NCBI GenBank assembly: GCA_017651265.1
Contig: JAGCDO010000016.1
Location: 1 to 34,971, forward strand
Reading direction: 5' to 3'
Length of the DNA stretch: 34,971 nt
DNA from: Prevotella sp.
GTDB lineage: Bacteria; Bacteroidota; Bacteroidia; Bacteroidales; Bacteroidaceae
Positions 31,861-34,971 of the stretch are shown one piece after another. Under the pieces are notes generated by a model. It had not been told where the DNA came from and searched no databases. It was given only the letters and a program-made list of their open reading frames with translations. Position 1 is the first letter of the stretch, and each line of letters opens with the position of its first letter. Both the position numbers and the translations under genes were made by a program.

Positions 31861-31947
31861 AAGAAAAATTTACACATAATACATGTGGCGTGGCTAGGGC
31901 AAATGATAAAGCACCTTTTTATTTGGCTCTTCTCAGAAAAAAGTCTA

Positions 31948-32118
31948 CCTTTGGCTTCGCCAAATTTACTCCATCTCGGCATAAAAAAAGAATGAATTCT
32001 TTTTGTTTTGCTCTCGATTTTTCGTATCTCTGACTTCGTCGAAGATACTTGCGCTTGGAAATACAAACAAAAACAAGCTTTTGCTTGGTATTTCGCTCGC
32101 TTAATCGTATCTTTGCAT
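31948..32118 (+). repeat. Hairpin-rich repeat element with built-in promoter, copy 2
   Basis: It shares with copy 1 (19573-19740) the blocks TTTGGCTTCGCC, CTCGGCA, TTTGTTTTGC-CTCGA-TTTTTCGTA, GAAG-TAC, GGAAAT-CAAA and CGTA-CTTTGCA in the same order. The second hairpin pairs GAAATACAAACAAAAAC (from about 32058) with GCTTTTGCTTGGTATTTC (to about 32094); differences from copy 1 partly preserve pairing. The rest of 31719-32119 holds no gene: the 112-residue minus-strand frame crosses this repeat. Confidence 0.65.
32085..32115 (+). promoter_or_regulatory. Promoter of the split 5'-nucleotidase operon, inside the repeat
   Basis: -33 TTG (32085-32087), 20 bp, -7 TATCTTTG (32108-32115). The ATG at 32120 follows after 4 bp, so the transcript would be leaderless. 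Confidence 0.65.
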
Positions 32119-32119
32119 T

Positions 32120-32887
32120 ATGAAAAGGAAGCAATGGATGACTATAGGAGCGGTGGTTATTGGTATGATGATCACCTCTTGCCGCTCACATTATGTGATG
32201 AGCGGGATAGAACGTAACCGTATCTTAGTGGATCAGCGGTATGATGCGCTGTCGGATGGACAGGCTGAGGCGCTGATGACACCCTATAAGCATGCGGTGG
32301 ACAGTATGATGTCTCCCGTAGTAGGGGAGGTGGCTCGGTATATGGCAGCCCATCGCCCGGAGAGTGAGTTGTCGAACCTGCTGGCCGATATCCTGGTATG
32401 GGCGGGGAAGTCGTATAACGAACAACCAGTCTTCGGCGTGTATAACATGGGTGGCATCCGTGCAGGCCTCGCCAAAGGTAAGGTTACCTATGGTGATGTG
32501 TTGGATGTGGCACCGTTTGAGAACAAGATCGCTTTCCTGACACTGAGCGGTGAGAAGGTGCTGGAACTGTTCCGACAGATGGCTATGACAGGTGGAGAGG
32601 CCGTGAGTCATGGCGTAAAACTGGTGTTTACGAAGGATCGTCAGTTGAAATCGGCCAAGCTCAACGGTGAGGATATCGATCCTTCTGCTTCCTATCGTAT
32701 CGCATCCATCGACTACCTGATACAGGGGAATGACAAGATGGAGGCGTTCAAGGGCAAGACCGATGTGAACTCGCCTCAGGAAGAGAAAAACAACCTACGC
32801 TATATCATCATGGATTATTTCCGTGAGCAGATGCAGCAAGGGAAGGTGGTTGACCGGGAAATAGAAGGAAGAATTGTAGTTGAGTAA
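32120..32887 (+). CDS. 5'-nucleotidase C-terminal domain lipoprotein
   Basis: 255 residues. A lipoprotein signal ends in ITSC (Cys21). The rest matches only the C-terminal, substrate-recognition domain of UshA-type 5'-nucleotidases: NMGGIRAGLAKGKVTYGDVLDVAPFENKI (about 109-137, with the Gly-Gly-Ile-Arg and APF.N motifs), LSGEKVLELF, and SYRIASIDYLIQGND (about 193-207). The catalytic metallophosphatase domain is missing and is encoded by the next gene 3 bp downstream, so this is one half of a split enzyme. The start at 32120 is kept because the MKRK n-region is needed for export, even though it implies a leaderless mRNA. Confidence 0.9.
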   Translation: MKRKQWMTIGAVVIGMMITSCRSHYVMSGIERNRILVDQRYDALSDGQAEALMTPYKHAVDSMMSPVVGEVARYMAAHRPESELSNLLADILVWAGKSYNEQPVFGVYNMGGIRAGLAKGKVTYGDVLDVAPFENKIAFLTLSGEKVLELFRQMAMTGGEAVSHGVKLVFTKDRQLKSAKLNGEDIDPSASYRIASIDYLIQGNDKMEAFKGKTDVNSPQEEKNNLRYIIMDYFREQMQQGKVVDREIEGRIVVE

Positions 32888-32890
32888 GAA

Positions 32891-33775
32891 TTGAAGAGGA
32901 TGAGTTATATATATTATAATAAGGTGAAGAGAACAGTAGGCGGACTGATGATGGTCCTTATGTTCTCGTTCGTACCGCAGACAGCGTCAGGACAGACAAA
33001 GCAGTTGGTAATACTTCATACCAACGATACACATAGTACTATCTATCCGCTGAACCCCAATCTCGCTGATACGGCATTGGCGGGTAGGGGAGGCTTCATC
33101 CGTCGTATTGCTATGCTTCGCGAGGAACGGAAGAAGCATCCTGACCTGCTGCTGTTCGACAGTGGTGACTTCTGTCAGGGCTCTCCCTATTTCACTTTGT
33201 ATAAAGGTGACGTGGAGGTGTCGCTGATGAATCTCATGGGCTATAGCGCCGGTACCATTGGTAACCATGAGTTTGACTTCGGTTTGGAGAATATGGCGCG
33301 GATGTTCCGTAACCTGAACTTCCCGATAGTGTGCTCGAACTATGACTTCACAGGAACACCGGTGGAAGGAACGGTTAAGGATTATATCATCCTGAAGCGC
33401 AACGGACTGAAGATCGGTGTGTTCGGACTGTCACCCAAACTTGAAGGACTGGTTCCTAACGATCACTGTCAAGGGGTAAAGTTCCTTGATCCGATTAGTG
33501 AGGCAAAGCGTGTTGTAGCCATCCTGCAGAAGAAGAAATGTGATGTGATCATTTGTATATCCCATCTGGGTTGGTCGGTCTTGAATACAGTAGATGACCA
33601 GCACCTGATTCCTGCCACGAATGGTATCGACCTGGTATTGGGCGGTCATTCACATACATATTTCCAGACCCTACAGTATGTGAAGAATCTTGACGGGAAG
33701 GAGATTCCTGTTGACCAGAACGGAAAGCACGCGCTCTATGTTGGGAAGATGGTACTGAACTTCAGGAAAAAGTAG
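32891..33775 (+). CDS. 5'-nucleotidase catalytic (metallophosphatase) domain protein
   Basis: 294 residues. A signal peptide (cleavage near ASGQ, residue 35) is followed by the calcineurin-like domain of UshA/5'-nucleotidases with all metal motifs: LHTNDTHS, DSGDFCQGSP, IGNHEFDFG, ISHLGW and GGHSHTYF. It hydrolyses nucleoside 5'-phosphates (or related phosphoesters) in the periplasm or on the surface. The protein ends where the C-terminal domain would begin; that domain is supplied by the upstream gene. The two products presumably assemble (inference). A large hairpin follows. Confidence 0.92.
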   Translation: MKRMSYIYYNKVKRTVGGLMMVLMFSFVPQTASGQTKQLVILHTNDTHSTIYPLNPNLADTALAGRGGFIRRIAMLREERKKHPDLLLFDSGDFCQGSPYFTLYKGDVEVSLMNLMGYSAGTIGNHEFDFGLENMARMFRNLNFPIVCSNYDFTGTPVEGTVKDYIILKRNGLKIGVFGLSPKLEGLVPNDHCQGVKFLDPISEAKRVVAILQKKKCDVIICISHLGWSVLNTVDDQHLIPATNGIDLVLGGHSHTYFQTLQYVKNLDGKEIPVDQNGKHALYVGKMVLNFRKK

Positions 33776-33779
33776 GAGG

Positions 33780-33870
33780 GCCACCCCTAGCCCCTCCATA
33801 AGGAGGGGAAACAAAACAGATTGGCCACCCTCTTCACTTCTCCCCTCCTTATGGAGGGGTCGGGGGTGGC
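33780..33870. terminator. Long inverted repeat between convergent genes
   Basis: Arms 33780-33808 and 33842-33870 (29 nt, three mismatches) around a 33-bp spacer. Each arm contains the small palindrome CCCCTCC-nnnn-GGAGGGG. It probably acts as a shared transcript end; GC-rich elements of this form recur in Bacteroidetes genomes. Confidence 0.6.
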
Positions 33871-33873
33871 TTT

Positions 33874-34620
33874 CTATTCGAAATAGAAGGTGAGGGCCAC
33901 GAACTTGGTACGGGTATGGTCGGCCTTCACGCTATTCGTATAGATAAGCATGTTCTTGTCCTTGATGTCTTTGGCTTGATCGGCATCAAGGGCGTTCATC
34001 AGACTGTAACCGAATTTGAGTTCAGGACGTAGCTTGAAGAAGGGTAGGTAGAAATCACAGCCGATACCCAATTCAAGGTAGCAGTCGAAACCCTTCAAGC
34101 GGATGATATCTTCGTTCTTACCCGACAGGTTCATCATCGGGTTCACACCCGCCATTACATACGGACGGTGGTTATTGAAACGCTTGGCGCTGAATATCAA
34201 ATCACAAGCTGACGAGATATACACGGATTTCATCTCCTGCTGCATCGTGATGGGCGTTCCGTCTTCCAGCTTGTCGGTGTGGTTCAGGAACTGCAGATGA
34301 CGGGTGCCGAAATACATCGCCGGGGCCACACGGAAAGCGAAGTACGTTCCTAACCGCGCTTCTCCCAATACACCCACCGTGAAACCAGCATCCCAACGGT
34401 CTTGATCGCAGGTAACCAACTTCTCTACTGTAGTACCATCCTCATTGGTAATGAACTGCGGTCCCACATTCTGTAACTCCATATCCTGCAGGTGCGTACC
34501 GACAAGTACACCAAAATGGAATGGACGCAAGTCTATGTAAGGCTTGTTCTGAACCGTTCGTTCCTGAGCACTTGCTCCTAAGCAAACGGCAATGATGAGG
34601 GAAAGGATCATCTTTCGCAT
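33874..34620 (-). CDS. porT: PorT-family outer-membrane beta-barrel protein
   Basis: 248 residues with a signal peptide (1-18, ASAQ). The mature part begins YIDLRPFHFGVLVGTHLQDM and continues with barrel strands (FAFRVAPAMYFG, KSVYISSACDLIFSAKR, RPYVMAGVNPMMNL, CYLELGIGCDFYLPFFKLRPELKFGY), ending in the aromatic strand KFVALTFYFE. This pattern matches PorT-like barrels; in Porphyromonas gingivalis PorT is needed for type IX secretion. The related general porin family (OMP_b-brl_2) is the alternative, since no other T9SS gene is in the window. No promoter was recognised upstream. Confidence 0.72.
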   Translation of the reverse strand: MRKMILSLIIAVCLGASAQERTVQNKPYIDLRPFHFGVLVGTHLQDMELQNVGPQFITNEDGTTVEKLVTCDQDRWDAGFTVGVLGEARLGTYFAFRVAPAMYFGTRHLQFLNHTDKLEDGTPITMQQEMKSVYISSACDLIFSAKRFNNHRPYVMAGVNPMMNLSGKNEDIIRLKGFDCYLELGIGCDFYLPFFKLRPELKFGYSLMNALDADQAKDIKDKNMLIYTNSVKADHTRTKFVALTFYFE

Positions 34621-34736
34621 GTGTGAATAATAACGCTGAAAACGACAGGATATTGTGAATCAACGGATGTTTTGTTGTTAAGTGATAACTGCATACCCCC
34701 TTTTGTGTGAATTAAAGTTAATCACCAACAAAATCC

Positions 34737-34754
34737 ATACCTACAAATAGGTAT
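34737..34754. promoter_or_regulatory. Inverted repeat in the ferredoxin promoter, candidate operator
   Basis: ATACCTA-CAAA-TAGGTAT, perfect 7-bp arms, lies where the -33 element would be for the -7 box at 34771-34778. A regulator bound here would act on the ferredoxin promoter. Confidence 0.5.
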
Positions 34755-34770
34755 ATTCGAAAATAATCTA

Positions 34771-34778
34771 TATCTTTG
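34771..34778 (+). promoter_or_regulatory. Ferredoxin gene -7 box
   Basis: TATCTTTG with no -33 TTG at the right distance. Leader of about 68 nt, containing a small stem GCTGC...GCAGC (34791-34809). Confidence 0.55.
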
Positions 34779-34852
34779 CACCATTAAAAACGCTGCGTCC
34801 CAGATGCAGCAGAGAATGTGATAACAATAGTATTAACGAATAAAACAACATT

Positions 34853-34971
34853 ATGGCTTACGTAATTGGCGAAGATTGTATCGCATGTGGTACATGTATC
34901 GATGAATGTCCGGTAGGAGCTATCTCTGAGGGCGAACGTTATTCAATTGATGCTGATGCTTGCACAGAGTG
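34853..34971 (+). CDS. 2[4Fe-4S] ferredoxin, 3'-truncated by window
   Basis: The first 39 codons are visible: MAYVIGEDCIACGTCIDECP, then VGAISEGERYSIDADAC. This is the N-terminal half of a clostridial-type 8-cysteine ferredoxin, with the CxxCxxC...CP motif at residues 9-19 and the first cysteine of the second motif at residue 37. Such ferredoxins carry electrons for pyruvate:ferredoxin oxidoreductase and hydrogenase in strict anaerobes. The gene runs off the window at 34971. Confidence 0.93.
   Translation, partial: MAYVIGEDCIACGTCIDECPVGAISEGERYSIDADACTE

Noticed and set aside
31728-32066. 112-residue minus-strand frame
   Set aside because: Its N-terminal part (SEIRKIESKTKR) is the antisense of repeat copy 2 and resembles the copy 1 peptide; the rest lies on the hydrolase promoter. 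A repeat by-product rather than a gene.

Overview
The window is chromosomal DNA from a member of the Bacteroidales, most likely a Prevotella-type (Prevotellaceae) gut or rumen bacterium. The evidence is gene content (alpha-helical-lipoprotein and TlpA/DUF4369-type exported proteins, DUF4831, PorT-like barrel, GH9 cellulase, AICAR formyltransferase without a cyclohydrolase domain), the almost complete absence of Shine-Dalgarno sites, and many promoters of the Bacteroidetes sigma-ABfr type (-33 TTTG/TTG, about 20 bp, -7 TAnnTTTG). I see no transposase, phage gene, tRNA, rRNA or CRISPR array. All calls come from reading the sequence; no database search was run.

Layout. 1-2983 (+): end of a three-domain Xaa-Pro aminopeptidase, a glycine-zipper lipoprotein and an RlpA-like wall protein. 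3001-5198 (-): gdhA and trmO. 5318-9322 (+): a large protein joining two receiver domains to a PPDK/PEP-synthase-type ATP-grasp domain, a probable small RNA with its own promoter and terminator, and aquaporin aqpZ. 9405-12341 (+): exported GH9 endoglucanase and class II fructose-bisphosphate aldolase. 12412-18942 (-): a six-gene run nnr, DUF4831 protein, tatA (54 codons), tatC, a membrane polyferredoxin and a Tat-lipoprotein aldo/keto reductase. 19109-22064 (+): small exported protein, an in-frame hypoxanthine phosphoribosyltransferase-adenylate kinase fusion, and obg. 22100-23533 (-): a small basic protein and the AICAR transformylase purH. 23938-25649 (+): NlpC/P60 hydrolase and CapA-like lipoprotein, start-stop overlapped. 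25706-26077 (-): rplS. 26372-27073 (+): outer-membrane barrel. 27108-31718 (-): small membrane protein, a two-thioredoxin-fold protein without active-site CXXC, then a Tat flavoprotein and an alpha/beta hydrolase. 32120-33775 (+): a 5'-nucleotidase split into two exported proteins, C-terminal domain gene first. 33874-34620 (-): PorT-like barrel. 34853-end (+): start of a 2[4Fe-4S] ferredoxin gene.

How it fits together. Much of the window is housekeeping (glutamate dehydrogenase, aldolase, obg, rplS, purine salvage and synthesis) interleaved with envelope functions. A coherent theme is Tat export: tatAC lies in one operon with two RR-motif iron-sulfur/redox proteins, and a third RR-motif flavoprotein lies 14 kb away. 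A second theme is the intergenic DNA: it is unusually rich in short-period repeats and hairpin elements (7-mer, 9-mer and 20-mer tandem repeats, an inverted CCTAACA array, twin palindromes, a long inverted repeat, and two related repeat elements each ending in a promoter). The most unusual items are the Hpt-Adk fusion, the candidate small RNA at 8401-8462, and the promoter-carrying repeats.
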